Positions 25,939 through 34,119 of a stretch of DNA of 64,000 nt are shown in pieces. A program made the translations under genes and the position numbers. The DNA is from Dactylosporangium aurantiacum (GTDB taxonomy: Bacteria > Actinomycetota > Actinomycetes > Mycobacteriales > Micromonosporaceae): NCBI RefSeq assembly GCF_000716715.1, contig NZ_JNYJ01000024.1:166518-230517 (forward strand), written 5' to 3'. The notes below the pieces were generated by a model, which saw only the letters and a program-made list of their open reading frames with translations, searched no databases and was not told the DNA's origin. Each line of letters opens with the position of its first letter. The first letter of the stretch is position 1.

Positions 25939-27019
25939 GGCGTTCGCGGACGCGTTCGGCGATCGCGTGGCCCAGCTCCGCGGTCGTGCCGGTGCCGTGC
26001 AGGTCGGGGGTGAGCGGGGCGCCGCGCGGGCCGAGCGCGAGGACGTCCTCGACCGCGCCGAGCAGGTGCGCCGCCGCCTCGGGGTGACCGAGGTGCTCCA
26101 GCATCATCGAGCCGCACCAGATCTGCCCGACCGGGTTGGCGATGCCCTTGCCGGCGATGTCCGGCGCCGAGCCGTGCACCGGCTCGAACAGGCTCGGGTG
26201 GTCGCGCTCGGGGTTGATGTTGGCGCTGGGCGCGATGCCGAGCGTGCCGGTGCAGGCGGGGCCGAGGTCGGACAGGATGTCGCCGAAGAGGTTGCTGGCC
26301 ACGACCACGTCGAACCGGTCGGGGTGCAGCACGAACTGCGCGGCGAGCGCGTCGATGTGGTACTTGTCGAGCCGCACGCCCGGGTACCGCCCGGCCGTCG
26401 CGGCGACCCGCTCGTCCCAGTACGGCATGGAGATGGAGATGCCGTTGCTCTTGGTGGCGGAGGTCAGGTGCCGGGCGGGGCGCCGGGCCGCGAGGTCAAA
26501 GGCGTAGCGCAGGACCCGGTCGACGCCGACCCGGGTCATGATCGTCTCCTGGAGGACGGTCTCCCGGTCGGTGCCCTCGAAGACCCGGCCGCCGACGCTG
26601 GAGTACTCGCCCTCGGTGTTCTCCCGCACGACGACGAAGTCGATGTCGCCGGGCTCCCGGCCGGCGAGCGGGCTGCGCACGCCGGGCATGAGGCGGCACG
26701 GGCGCAGGTTCACGTACTGGTCGAACGTCCGGCGGAACTGCAGCAGGCTGCCCCACAGCGACACGTGGTCGGGCACGACCGCGGGCCAGCCGACGGCGCC
26801 GAAGTAGATGGCGTCGTAGCCGCGCAGCGTCTGCTCCCAGTCGGCGGGCAGCATGGTGCCGTGCCGCTGCCAGTAGGCGGCGCTGGCGAAGCCGAAGGTG
26901 TCCAGGTGCAGGCGCAGCCCGAAGCGGTCGGCGGTGGCCTGCAGCGCCTCCAGCCCGGCCGGGACGACCTCGGTGCCGATGCCGTCGCCGGGGATGACGG
27001 CGATGCGGTGCGCGGTCAC
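25925..27019 (-). CDS. Tartrate/D-malate/isopropylmalate-type beta-decarboxylating dehydrogenase
   Basis: 364 residues of the isocitrate/isopropylmalate dehydrogenase superfamily. Seen: IPGDGIGTEVVPAG, substrate-binding RENTEGEYSSVGGR, catalytic Lys/Asp region (LTSATKSNG, SNLFGDILSDLG) and NAD-binding LFEPVHGSAPDIAGKG. The NTEGEYSSVGG pattern matches the tartrate dehydrogenase/D-malate dehydrogenase (TtuC/DmlA) group better than LeuB. It would oxidise and decarboxylate a 2-hydroxy dicarboxylate with NAD. GTG at 27019 overlaps the GntR stop (GTGA), so it is co-translated with its likely regulator. The divergent operon supplies a transporter and further enzymes. Confidence 0.87.
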   Translation of the reverse strand: MTAHRIAVIPGDGIGTEVVPAGLEALQATADRFGLRLHLDTFGFASAAYWQRHGTMLPADWEQTLRGYDAIYFGAVGWPAVVPDHVSLWGSLLQFRRTFDQYVNLRPCRLMPGVRSPLAGREPGDIDFVVVRENTEGEYSSVGGRVFEGTDRETVLQETIMTRVGVDRVLRYAFDLAARRPARHLTSATKSNGISISMPYWDERVAATAGRYPGVRLDKYHIDALAAQFVLHPDRFDVVVASNLFGDILSDLGPACTGTLGIAPSANINPERDHPSLFEPVHGSAPDIAGKGIANPVGQIWCGSMMLEHLGHPEAAAHLLGAVEDVLALGPRGAPLTPDLHGTGTTAELGHAIAERVRERPTAT

Positions 27020-27702
27020 CGCGCGTCCCGCAGCGCCGCGAGCCCGCCCTGCGAGTCCTCCAGGGCGATGCGCTCCGCGGTGGCGGAGTCGCCCGCGCGG
27101 AGCGCCCGCACCAGGGCGCGGTGGCTGGTGTAGCGCTCCAGGCCGAACGTGTCGTCCTCGGCGACGCGCCGCAGCAGCAGCTCGCGGCGCTGCGGGCGGG
27201 AGAACACCCGGCTCTGCTCCAGCATCCGGATGAGCACCGGGTTGTGCGCGCACGCGTCGACGGTGTCGTTGAACTCCTGCATGGTGTCCAGCAGCGCGTG
27301 CAGGTGCCGGTCGGTCGGCCGGCCCTGGGCGCGCCGCTCCTTGAGCAGGATCAGCAGGTCGTCGGCCCGGTCGAGGATGGCGTCGAGCGCGTCGAGCTGC
27401 TCGGCGGTGGCGTGCCGGGCGGCGAAGCGGGCGACGAGCCCGCGCAGGCCGACCTCGACCTCGGCGAGGTCGTCGATGGCGGCGTCGCGGATCGCGGCGA
27501 CGAGCACGGTGCGCGGGCCGATGCGTTCGATGAGCCCGTCGAGCTCCAGCCGGCGCAGCGCCTCACGGATCGGGGTCGGGCTGATCGCGAGCCGCTCGGC
27601 CATGCCGCGCTCGGTCACCTTCTCCCCCGCCGCGAGCTCACCGGTGGCGATGGCGGTGCGGACGTGGCGGTACGCCTGATCGGCGAGCGTCTCGGCTGGC
27701 AT
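27016..27702 (-). CDS. GntR-family (FCD domain) regulator
   Basis: 228 residues. An N-terminal winged helix (about 5-70; ISPTPIREALRRLELDGLIE) and C-terminal FCD ligand-binding domain (about 80-215) with the metal/ligand residues typical of acid-sensing members. It probably represses both its own operon and the divergent MFS operon through the 18-bp palindrome at 27752-27769, with an organic acid of the pathway as inducer. Start ATG 27702; ribosome site weak. Downstream gene overlaps by 4 bp. Confidence 0.9.
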   Translation of the reverse strand: MPAETLADQAYRHVRTAIATGELAAGEKVTERGMAERLAISPTPIREALRRLELDGLIERIGPRTVLVAAIRDAAIDDLAEVEVGLRGLVARFAARHATAEQLDALDAILDRADDLLILLKERRAQGRPTDRHLHALLDTMQEFNDTVDACAHNPVLIRMLEQSRVFSRPQRRELLLRRVAEDDTFGLERYTSHRALVRALRAGDSATAERIALEDSQGGLAALRDAR

Positions 27703-27745
27703 GCCCGCACTCTAGCGCATGCCACAACTAACTTGCTTGCGACCG

Positions 27746-27774
27746 TTGACGATTTTGCTATAGCAAAATAGCGT
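27746..27774 (+). promoter_or_regulatory. Promoter with perfect 18-bp GntR-type operator in the spacer
   Basis: TTGACG (-35, 27746-27751) and TAGCGT (-10, 27769-27774) are 17 bp apart, and the spacer is almost exactly the perfect palindrome ATTTTGCTATAGCAAAAT (27752-27769). Strikingly AT-rich in this genome. Drives the MFS operon; the same site sits 50 bp upstream of the divergent GntR start. Confidence 0.75.
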
Positions 27775-27802
27775 GACGCGGGCCACGTTGAGGAGGAACC
27801 GC

Positions 27803-29089
27803 ATGGTCCAACCGAAGGCCCGCGACGGCACGGCCTCCACCAGGAAGATCACCTTCTACGTCGCTCTGGCGCTCTTCGCGCAGGAGTCGACCTGGAACTT
27901 CTACGACAACCAGGTGCCCGCCCTGCTGCGCGAGCACGTGACCAGCGCCGCCGTCATCGGCCTGCTGATGGGTGCGGACAACCTGCTCGGCATCTTCGTG
28001 CAGCCCTGGATCGGCAACCGCTCCGACAACACCCGCACCCGGTGGGGCCGCCGCATGCCGTACATCGCGGCCGGCATGCCGCTCGCCGCGCTGGTCTTCC
28101 TGCTGCTGCCCTGGGCACCAAGCCTGCCGGCCCTGGTCGCCGTCATGTTCCTGTACGCGCTGATCGCCAACAGCACCCGCCCCCTCGCCGAGTCGCTGGT
28201 GCCCGACTTCATCCGCCCGGAGCGGCGCAGCCGCGCGACCGCCGCCGTGAAGATCGCCACCTCCCTGACCATCATCGTCGCGTCGCTGATCAGCCTGCTC
28301 GTGGTGGACCGGCACCCGCGCGGCGCGTTCGTCATCCCCGCCGCCCTCATGCTGCTCGCCACCGCCGTGCTGGTCGCCAAGGTCCGCGACAGCCGGTCCG
28401 CCGCCTACCAGGCCGCCCTCGCCGAGGACGCGACCGCCGCGCGGGCCGGCACGCCCGCCGACGCCAAGGTGCCCTTCCGCCACGTCCTCACCGAGCTGCT
28501 GCGCGACCCCGACCGCCGCCGGCTCCTGCTGCTGCTCACCATCCTGCTGTTCGGCGGCGCCTGGTTCGCGTCCCGGTCGCTGATCACCTCGTACGGCATG
28601 CAGGCCCTCGGCCTGACCCGCGGCGAGGCCGGCGGGCTCACCCTGCCCAGCGGCGTCGCCTACCTGCTGGCCTGCTACCCCGCCGCCCTGGCCGCGGAAC
28701 GGTTCGGGCGGCTGCGCACCATGGCCGCCGGCATGGCCGTCTTCGCCGCCGCCCTCGCCGCCGGCTCGCTCGTGCAGACCGCCACCGGCACCGTCGTGGT
28801 GTTCTGCGTCGCGGCCGCCGGCGCCGCCGCGTTCACCATCAACGCGATCGTCGCGCTGTGGAACCTGGCCCCGTCCAGCCGGGTCCTCGGCGCGTACACC
28901 GGCCTCTACACCGTCACCTGGTACCTCGGCGGCTTCGGCGGGCCCGCGCTCATCGGCGCCGTCGTCGACCTCACCGGCTGGTCGGGAATGCTGCTGGACA
29001 TCGCGGTCCTCGCCACCCTCGCCGGCCTCGTCCTCGGACGCCTGCAGCGCCTGCAACGCCGGCACGCCGAGACCCCGGCCACCACCTGA
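27803..29089 (+). CDS. MFS transporter (SLC45/GPH-like)
   Basis: 428 residues with about 12 membrane helices. The loop GNRSDNTRTRWGRRMPYIAAG after helix 3 resembles the glycoside-pentoside-hexuronide/SLC45 group (D..RTRWGRR.P). It is the first gene of a four-gene operon encoding enzymes for an acid substrate, so uptake of that acid or a related sugar acid is inferred. ATG at 27803 follows GAGGAGG with 6-nt spacing. Confidence 0.85.
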   Translation: MVQPKARDGTASTRKITFYVALALFAQESTWNFYDNQVPALLREHVTSAAVIGLLMGADNLLGIFVQPWIGNRSDNTRTRWGRRMPYIAAGMPLAALVFLLLPWAPSLPALVAVMFLYALIANSTRPLAESLVPDFIRPERRSRATAAVKIATSLTIIVASLISLLVVDRHPRGAFVIPAALMLLATAVLVAKVRDSRSAAYQAALAEDATAARAGTPADAKVPFRHVLTELLRDPDRRRLLLLLTILLFGGAWFASRSLITSYGMQALGLTRGEAGGLTLPSGVAYLLACYPAALAAERFGRLRTMAAGMAVFAAALAAGSLVQTATGTVVVFCVAAAGAAAFTINAIVALWNLAPSSRVLGAYTGLYTVTWYLGGFGGPALIGAVVDLTGWSGMLLDIAVLATLAGLVLGRLQRLQRRHAETPATT

Positions 29090-29103
29090 TCCGGAAGGAC
29101 CCG

Positions 29104-30096
29104 ATGCGGACCGTTCTCATCACCACCGACTACCTCGCCCCGGGCGACGAGGTCGACCGGTACCTCACCGGTCAGGGTTTCACCACCCGGCACGACCCGA
29201 TGCGCGGGCCACGCGACCCGGAGCGGCTCGCCGCCGCCCTCACCGGCGTCGAGGGCGCCCTCATCGCCAACGAGCCCCTGTCCGAGCCGGTGCTGCGCCG
29301 GGCACCGCGGCTGCGCGCGGTCGTGCGGACCGGCGCCGGCTACGACTCCGTCGACGTCGCCGCCGCCACCCGGCTCGGCATCAGCGTCAGCAACCTGCCC
29401 GGCATCAACGCCAACGCGGTCGCCGAGTACACCGTCGCGCTGCTGCTGGCGCAGGCGCGGCGGCTCGTGCCGCTGGCCACCGGCGTCGCCGCCGGGCGGT
29501 GGCCCCGCGGCGACGGCCACGAGCTGCGCGGCAAGACCCTCGGCCTGATCGGCTGGGGCGCGGTCGCCCGGCGGGTGGCGCCCCTCGCCGCCGCCTTCGG
29601 CATGACGGTGCTGTGCACCAGCGGCGTGCCCGAGACGCTGCGCACCGGCGCACCCGCCCGGTTCGTCGACCTGGACGAGCTGCTGGCCGCCGCCGACTTC
29701 GTGTCCGTGCACACCGCGCTCACCGACCGGACCCGGCACCTCCTCGACGCCGCCGCGCTCGCCCGCATGAAGCCCGGAGCGCACCTCGTCAACACCGCCC
29801 GCGGCCCGATCGTCGATGAGACCGCCCTCGCCGAAGCCGTGCGCGCCGGGCGGATCGCCGGCGCCGCGCTCGACGTGGTGGACGTCGAACCGCTCCCCGC
29901 CGCCAGCGTCCTGCGCGGCGTCGACGGCATCACCGTGTACTCCCACATGGCCGGGCAGAGTGCCGAGGCCCGCCGCGCCGCCGGGCTCGACGGGGCCGGC
30001 GAGCTGGTCGCGGCGCTCGCCGGGCAGCCCCGTACCTCCGTCAACGCCCACCTGATCACCGAGCCCCGAAGGGACACCAGTGACCGCACCCCGTGA
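29104..30096 (+). CDS. D-2-hydroxyacid dehydrogenase (NAD-binding 2-Hacid_dh family)
   Basis: 330 residues of the phosphoglycerate/glyoxylate/hydroxypyruvate dehydrogenase family. The Rossmann motif is LGLIGWGAVARRV, the substrate Arg lies in NTARGPIVDETAL, and the catalytic Glu and His regions are ALDVVDVEPLP and YSHMAGQS (the usual H of the HxxG loop appears as H-M-A-G). It would interconvert a 2-hydroxy acid and 2-keto acid. It begins 15 bp after the MFS gene and overlaps the next gene by 17 bp. Confidence 0.87.
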   Translation: MRTVLITTDYLAPGDEVDRYLTGQGFTTRHDPMRGPRDPERLAAALTGVEGALIANEPLSEPVLRRAPRLRAVVRTGAGYDSVDVAAATRLGISVSNLPGINANAVAEYTVALLLAQARRLVPLATGVAAGRWPRGDGHELRGKTLGLIGWGAVARRVAPLAAAFGMTVLCTSGVPETLRTGAPARFVDLDELLAAADFVSVHTALTDRTRHLLDAAALARMKPGAHLVNTARGPIVDETALAEAVRAGRIAGAALDVVDVEPLPAASVLRGVDGITVYSHMAGQSAEARRAAGLDGAGELVAALAGQPRTSVNAHLITEPRRDTSDRTP

Positions 30097-31456
30097 ATCC
30101 GTCCGCATCCTCGTGCCGTGCGGCATGCTCGGCGCGGGCTTCCCGGCCGAGATCGTCGCCCGCGGGCTGGACCTCGGCGCCGACGTCATCGCCGTCGACG
30201 GCGGCTCCACCGACTCGGGGCCCTACTACCTCGGCACCGGCACCGCCAAGACGGCCGCCGCCGCCGTGGCCCGTGACCTGCGCCTGCTGCTGCGCGCCGC
30301 GGCCACGGCCGGCATCCCGCTGATCGTCGGCTCGTGCGGCACCGGCGGCACCGACAGCGGCGTGGACTGGGTCGCCGGCATCGCCCGTACCGTCATGGCG
30401 GAGGAGGCACTCGAGCTGCGCGTCGCCACCGTGTACAGCGAGCAACGGGCCACCGACCTGAAGGCGTATCTCGATCAGGGCCGCGTCCACCCGCTGCCGC
30501 CGGCCGGCGAGCTGGACCAGGCGACCCTCGACGGCTGCACGCACATCGTGGCGATGATGGGGCACGAGCCGATCGCCGAGGCCCTCGCCGCCGGCGCCGA
30601 CGTGGTCCTCGCCGGGCGCGCCACCGACACCGCCGTCGTCGCCGCGGTCCCGCTCATGGCGGGCATGCCGGCCGGCCCCACCTGGCACGCCGCGAAGATC
30701 GTCGAGTGCGGCGCGCAGTGCACCACCAACCCGCGCTCCAGCGGGGTGTTCGCCACCATCGACGCCACCGGATTCACCATCGAGCCGCTCGACCCGGCCG
30801 TCGCCTGTACACCCACCTCGGTCGCCGCGCACATGCTGTACGAGACCGTCAACCCGTTCTCGATGCGGGAGCCGGCCGGCACGCTCATGGTCGCCGACGC
30901 CACGTACCGCGCCCTGGACGACCGGCGCGTCCGCGTGGAACGGTCCCGGTTCGAGCCCGCCGAGCAGTACACGGTCAAGCTGGAAGGCGCCCGGCGCACC
31001 GGGTACGAGACGATGTCGTTCACCGCGATCCGCGACCCGCACATCCTCGGCCAGATCGGCACGTGGGCCGCGCTGCTGCGGCGGGTCCTCGTCGAGCGGG
31101 TCACCCAGACGCTGCGGCTGAGCGTCGACGACTACGCGTTCGACATCCGCCTCTACGGGCACGACGCCGTCCTGGACGCCATCGACCCCGACACCCGCCC
31201 ACCCCGCGAGGTCGGCGTGATGCTGCTCGTGCACGCCGCCGACCAGCAGACCGCCACGGCGGTCGCGAAGCTCGCCAACCCGCTCATGCTGCACCTGCCG
31301 ACCCCGGACATGGACCACCTGCCGAGCCTCGCGTTCGCCACGTCACCCGCGGAGACCGAACGCGGCGCCACGTACGAGTTCGTGCTCAACCACGTGGTGG
31401 CCGTCGACTCCCCCACCGCCCTGTTCCGCATCGACGTGCCGAAGGACTCCCGATGA
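30080..31456 (+). CDS. AtuA-like (DUF1446) protein
   Basis: 458 residues of the AtuA/DUF1446 family, named after acyclic terpene utilisation protein AtuA; the biochemical activity of most members is unproven. Features seen: N-terminal LVPCGMLGAGFPAEIVARG, the phosphate/carboxylate-like loop VGSCGTGGTDSG, LAGRATDTAVVAAV and a C-terminal domain ending in LNHVVAVDSP. Start GTG 30080 follows AAGGGA and overlaps the dehydrogenase. It is coupled by ATGA to the DUF4387 gene, a pairing that is recurrent for this family and suggests a two-subunit enzyme, perhaps a dehydratase or hydratase acting on the acid. Confidence 0.8.
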   Translation: MTAPRESVRILVPCGMLGAGFPAEIVARGLDLGADVIAVDGGSTDSGPYYLGTGTAKTAAAAVARDLRLLLRAAATAGIPLIVGSCGTGGTDSGVDWVAGIARTVMAEEALELRVATVYSEQRATDLKAYLDQGRVHPLPPAGELDQATLDGCTHIVAMMGHEPIAEALAAGADVVLAGRATDTAVVAAVPLMAGMPAGPTWHAAKIVECGAQCTTNPRSSGVFATIDATGFTIEPLDPAVACTPTSVAAHMLYETVNPFSMREPAGTLMVADATYRALDDRRVRVERSRFEPAEQYTVKLEGARRTGYETMSFTAIRDPHILGQIGTWAALLRRVLVERVTQTLRLSVDDYAFDIRLYGHDAVLDAIDPDTRPPREVGVMLLVHAADQQTATAVAKLANPLMLHLPTPDMDHLPSLAFATSPAETERGATYEFVLNHVVAVDSPTALFRIDVPKDSR

Positions 31457-31812
31457 CCGCCTCGCCGGCCCCACGTACCGTCGCCGACCTCGCCCTGGAG
31501 GTCCGTTCGAAGAACGCCGGCCCGTTCTGGGTGACGATGGAGCTGTTCATGCGCGACGCCGCCGGCTACGCGCTGGTCGCCGACCCCGCCTTCCTCGACG
31601 AGCACGTCGTGGCCCGCCTGTACGACGTCGACGCCGGCACCGTGCAGCTGTTCCGCCTGCCCGACCTGAACGTCGTGAAGATCTCCTTCCCGCGCCCGGT
31701 GCCGCAGGGCAGCCTCCGCGACCGCGACATCCACGCCGGCCAGCACCACGTGCCCCTCGCCCTGCTGCCGCTGCCGGTGGCCGCACCGACAGTCACCTCC
31801 CGTCGCGGGTGA
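31453..31812 (+). CDS. DUF4387 protein, partner of the AtuA-like protein
   Basis: 119 residues. The core (VRSKNAGPFWVTMELFMRD, VVARLYDV, KISFPRPVPQGSLRDRDIHAGQ) matches DUF4387, commonly encoded right after AtuA/DUF1446 proteins. Conserved Arg, Lys, Asn and His residues suggest an active-site contribution rather than a structural role. Last gene of the operon; ATGA overlap with the previous gene. Confidence 0.82.
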   Translation: MTASPAPRTVADLALEVRSKNAGPFWVTMELFMRDAAGYALVADPAFLDEHVVARLYDVDAGTVQLFRLPDLNVVKISFPRPVPQGSLRDRDIHAGQHHVPLALLPLPVAAPTVTSRRG

Positions 31813-31845
31813 CGCTACGGTGACCTGATCACAGGAGGGGGCGTC

Positions 31846-32319
31846 ATGGCGGCGTACAGCACCGGGCCGTTCGACAGCGACACGGCGCAGGACCTGCTCG
31901 AACGGTTCGCGGAGCTGACCGTGGCGCAGCGCCTCGAGCACCTGCGGCTGGTCTTCCTCGGCGGGCCGCGGGACCCAGGTGGGCCGTTCGAGCCCGTCGA
32001 CCCGACCGAGGTGATCGCCGGGGCGGCGCTGGTCGCCCTCGCGCTGCCCGGCGGCGGGCGGGTGCGGGACACCCCGCAGATGGAGTTCGACGAGGAGGTC
32101 GCCGCGGCGGCGGTCGCCGGGCCGGACGCCGGCCTGGTCCGGCTCGCGCTCGACGCGACCCGCGCGGTGGCGGCCGACGACGCCTGGTTCGCCGGTTGGC
32201 TCGGCGCGGAGGACCGGGCCGCGTCGCGGCACACCGTCGCGGTGATCGTCGACGTGCTCGCCGGTCACGTCGCGGCGATGTCCGGCAGGCCCGGCGGCGC
32301 ACCCGGGCGGGCGTGCTGA
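31846..32319 (+). CDS. DUF4259-like protein
   Basis: 157 residues, acidic, beginning GPFDSDTAQDLLERFAELT, which is the common opening of DUF4259 proteins (W..G.F.ND.A.D). The function of this family is unknown. ATG follows a strong AGGAGGGGG site, and the gene starts 33 bp after DUF4387 without obvious functional link. Confidence 0.7.
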   Translation: MAAYSTGPFDSDTAQDLLERFAELTVAQRLEHLRLVFLGGPRDPGGPFEPVDPTEVIAGAALVALALPGGGRVRDTPQMEFDEEVAAAAVAGPDAGLVRLALDATRAVAADDAWFAGWLGAEDRAASRHTVAVIVDVLAGHVAAMSGRPGGAPGRAC

Positions 32320-32350
32320 TCAGCGGTTATGCTGCGACGATGGGAAACGC

Positions 32351-33163
32351 GTGGTGATCGCCCCCGCGACGGCCAAGCACCGTTGCTGGTCGTTCGACGA
32401 TCAGCGGCAGTTCGAGGAGGCCGCCCAGGCGTTCCTGGCCGAAGGGCTGGCCGCCGGTGAGCGGATCTGGTTCTGCCGGGCCGGTGGCCCGGGTGGGCTG
32501 GCCGGCTGGCTCGGGCAGGCCGCGCGGGCACACCCCGGCGCCGTCGAGTACGTCCCGCTCGACACGGCGTATCCGACCGGCGCGCGGCTGGACCCGGCCG
32601 CACAGGTCGCGCAGTACTCGGCGGCGACGGACGCGGCGGTGACCGCGGGCCACGCCGGGCTGCGGGTCGTCGCCGACGGCACGCCGCTCGTGGGCACCCC
32701 CGACGAGCTGGCCGCCTTCGCCCGGTACGAGACGCTCGTGGACCGGTACATCGCCTCGGCGCCGATGCGCGCGGTGTGCGGGTTCGACCGGCGGCGCGTC
32801 GGTGACCGCGCGATCGCCGAGCTGGCCTGCCTCCACCCCGCCACCCACGGGGCGAACGTGCACTTCACGCTGCGGACCGGGCCGCACGGCGGGCCGGCCG
32901 CGATCCTGTCCGGGGACCTGGACCCGGCCGCGGACGAGCTCCTGCCGGCCGCGCTGGCCCACGTGCGGCCCGAGCCGACCGGCGGCAGCATCGTGTTCGA
33001 CGCTTCCGACCTGCGGGTCTTCGACCACCGGGCGCTGCTGCACCTGCAGCGGTACGCCGAGCAGGCGCAGGCCGACGTGGTCCTGCGCACGTCACTGGTC
33101 ACGGTCGGCAAGCTGATCGACCTGATCGGCGTCACGCATGTCCGGGCGGAGCCGGTGCGGTGA
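32351..33163 (+). CDS. MEDS - STAS regulator
   Basis: 270 residues. An N-terminal MEDS domain (about 8-165; HRCWSFDDQRQFEEAAQAFL, AERIWFC-like strand) is followed by a STAS domain (about 170-265; GSIVFDASDLRVFDHRALLHL). MEDS domains are sensory modules first noted in DcmR; paired with STAS and HATPase modules they belong to partner-switching systems that control sigma factors. The gene overlaps the next MEDS protein by 4 bp (GTGA), giving an antagonist/kinase pair. The STAS loop reads DLRVFDHRA rather than DSSG. Confidence 0.85.
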   Translation: MVIAPATAKHRCWSFDDQRQFEEAAQAFLAEGLAAGERIWFCRAGGPGGLAGWLGQAARAHPGAVEYVPLDTAYPTGARLDPAAQVAQYSAATDAAVTAGHAGLRVVADGTPLVGTPDELAAFARYETLVDRYIASAPMRAVCGFDRRRVGDRAIAELACLHPATHGANVHFTLRTGPHGGPAAILSGDLDPAADELLPAALAHVRPEPTGGSIVFDASDLRVFDHRALLHLQRYAEQAQADVVLRTSLVTVGKLIDLIGVTHVRAEPVR

Positions 33164-34119
33164 GGACCGGCGCCGCGGCCGGGCACACCGGCTACTTCCA
33201 CGAAGCGGTCCGCTACGACTCCGACGAGCACCTCCTCGCGGTCGTGGTGCCGTTCCTGCTCGGCGGGGTCGCCGCCGGTGAGCCGACCCTGGTCGCGTTC
33301 GGTGACCGCAACGCGGCGCTGGTGCGTGCCGCGCTGCCGGCCGGGTGCCCGGTGTCGTTCCTCGGCGGCGGCGACGTGTACGCCCGACCGGCCGCGGCGA
33401 TCCGCTCGTACCGCAGCCTGCTCGCCGGGCACGTCGCCGCCGGCGCCGGGCAGATCCGCATCGTCGGGGAGCTGTTGCCGGAGCACTTCGGCGCCGCCTG
33501 GGACGCGTGGTCGCGGTACGAGTCGGCGATCAACCACGCCTACGACGAGTTCCCGCTGTGGAGCATGTGCGCCTACGACGAGCGCGTCACCCCGCCGGCC
33601 GTCCTCGCCGACGTCGACCGTACCCACCCCCGCACCGCCCGGCCGCGGGACCGGCACGAGCCCAACGCCGGGTACACGCCGCCTGAGGAGTTCCTGCTCG
33701 AGAACCGCCCGTACGTAACGGACCCGATCCAGCACGGCGCGCCCGCCGCCGAGCTGCTCGACCCGTCGCCGACGCGGGCCCGCGAGGCGGTCCTCGCCGC
33801 CGAAGGCGGTGCCCTGCCCGCCGGGCGGATCGAGGAGCTGCTGCTGGCCGTCACCGAGGTGGTCAGCAACGCGAGAGTGCACGGGCAGCCGCCGGTACGG
33901 ATGCGGATCTGGACGGGTGAGGGCCGCCTCGTCGTCACCGTCGAGGATCGCGGACCGGGGCCGAAGGACCCGTTCACCGGGCTGCTGCCGGTCACCAGCA
34001 CCACCTCCGCCGGGCTCGGGCTGTGGATCGCGCACCAGTACTGCGACCACGTCGGCCTGCGGCGGGGGCCAGGCGGCTTCACGATCCGGCTGACCGCCGG
34101 TCCGCCGCACACCGGCTGA
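33160..34119 (+). CDS. MEDS - HATPase_c anti-sigma/sensor kinase
   Basis: 319 residues. MEDS domain (about 10-165; YFHEAVRYDSDEHLLAVVVP) followed by an HATPase_c_2 domain (about 215-310) with N-box EVVSNARVHG, G1 VEDRGPGPKD and G2 SAGLGLWIAHQ. RsbW/RsbA-like kinases of this design phosphorylate STAS antagonists and bind sigma factors. The partner is most likely the STAS protein encoded directly upstream. Ends 41 bp inside the convergent permease-like gene. Confidence 0.85.
   Translation: MRTGAAAGHTGYFHEAVRYDSDEHLLAVVVPFLLGGVAAGEPTLVAFGDRNAALVRAALPAGCPVSFLGGGDVYARPAAAIRSYRSLLAGHVAAGAGQIRIVGELLPEHFGAAWDAWSRYESAINHAYDEFPLWSMCAYDERVTPPAVLADVDRTHPRTARPRDRHEPNAGYTPPEEFLLENRPYVTDPIQHGAPAAELLDPSPTRAREAVLAAEGGALPAGRIEELLLAVTEVVSNARVHGQPPVRMRIWTGEGRLVVTVEDRGPGPKDPFTGLLPVTSTTSAGLGLWIAHQYCDHVGLRRGPGGFTIRLTAGPPHTG

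Noticed and set aside
28042..29100. Extension of the hydroxyacid dehydrogenase frame backward through the MFS gene
   Set aside because: The upstream part is an Arg/Pro-rich out-of-frame shadow of the MFS gene; the real start is ATG 29104.
29104..30096. Assignment of the 2-hydroxyacid dehydrogenase as serA (3-phosphoglycerate dehydrogenase)
   Set aside because: The protein is short, lacks ACT/ASB regulatory domains, and lies in a GntR-controlled catabolic operon.
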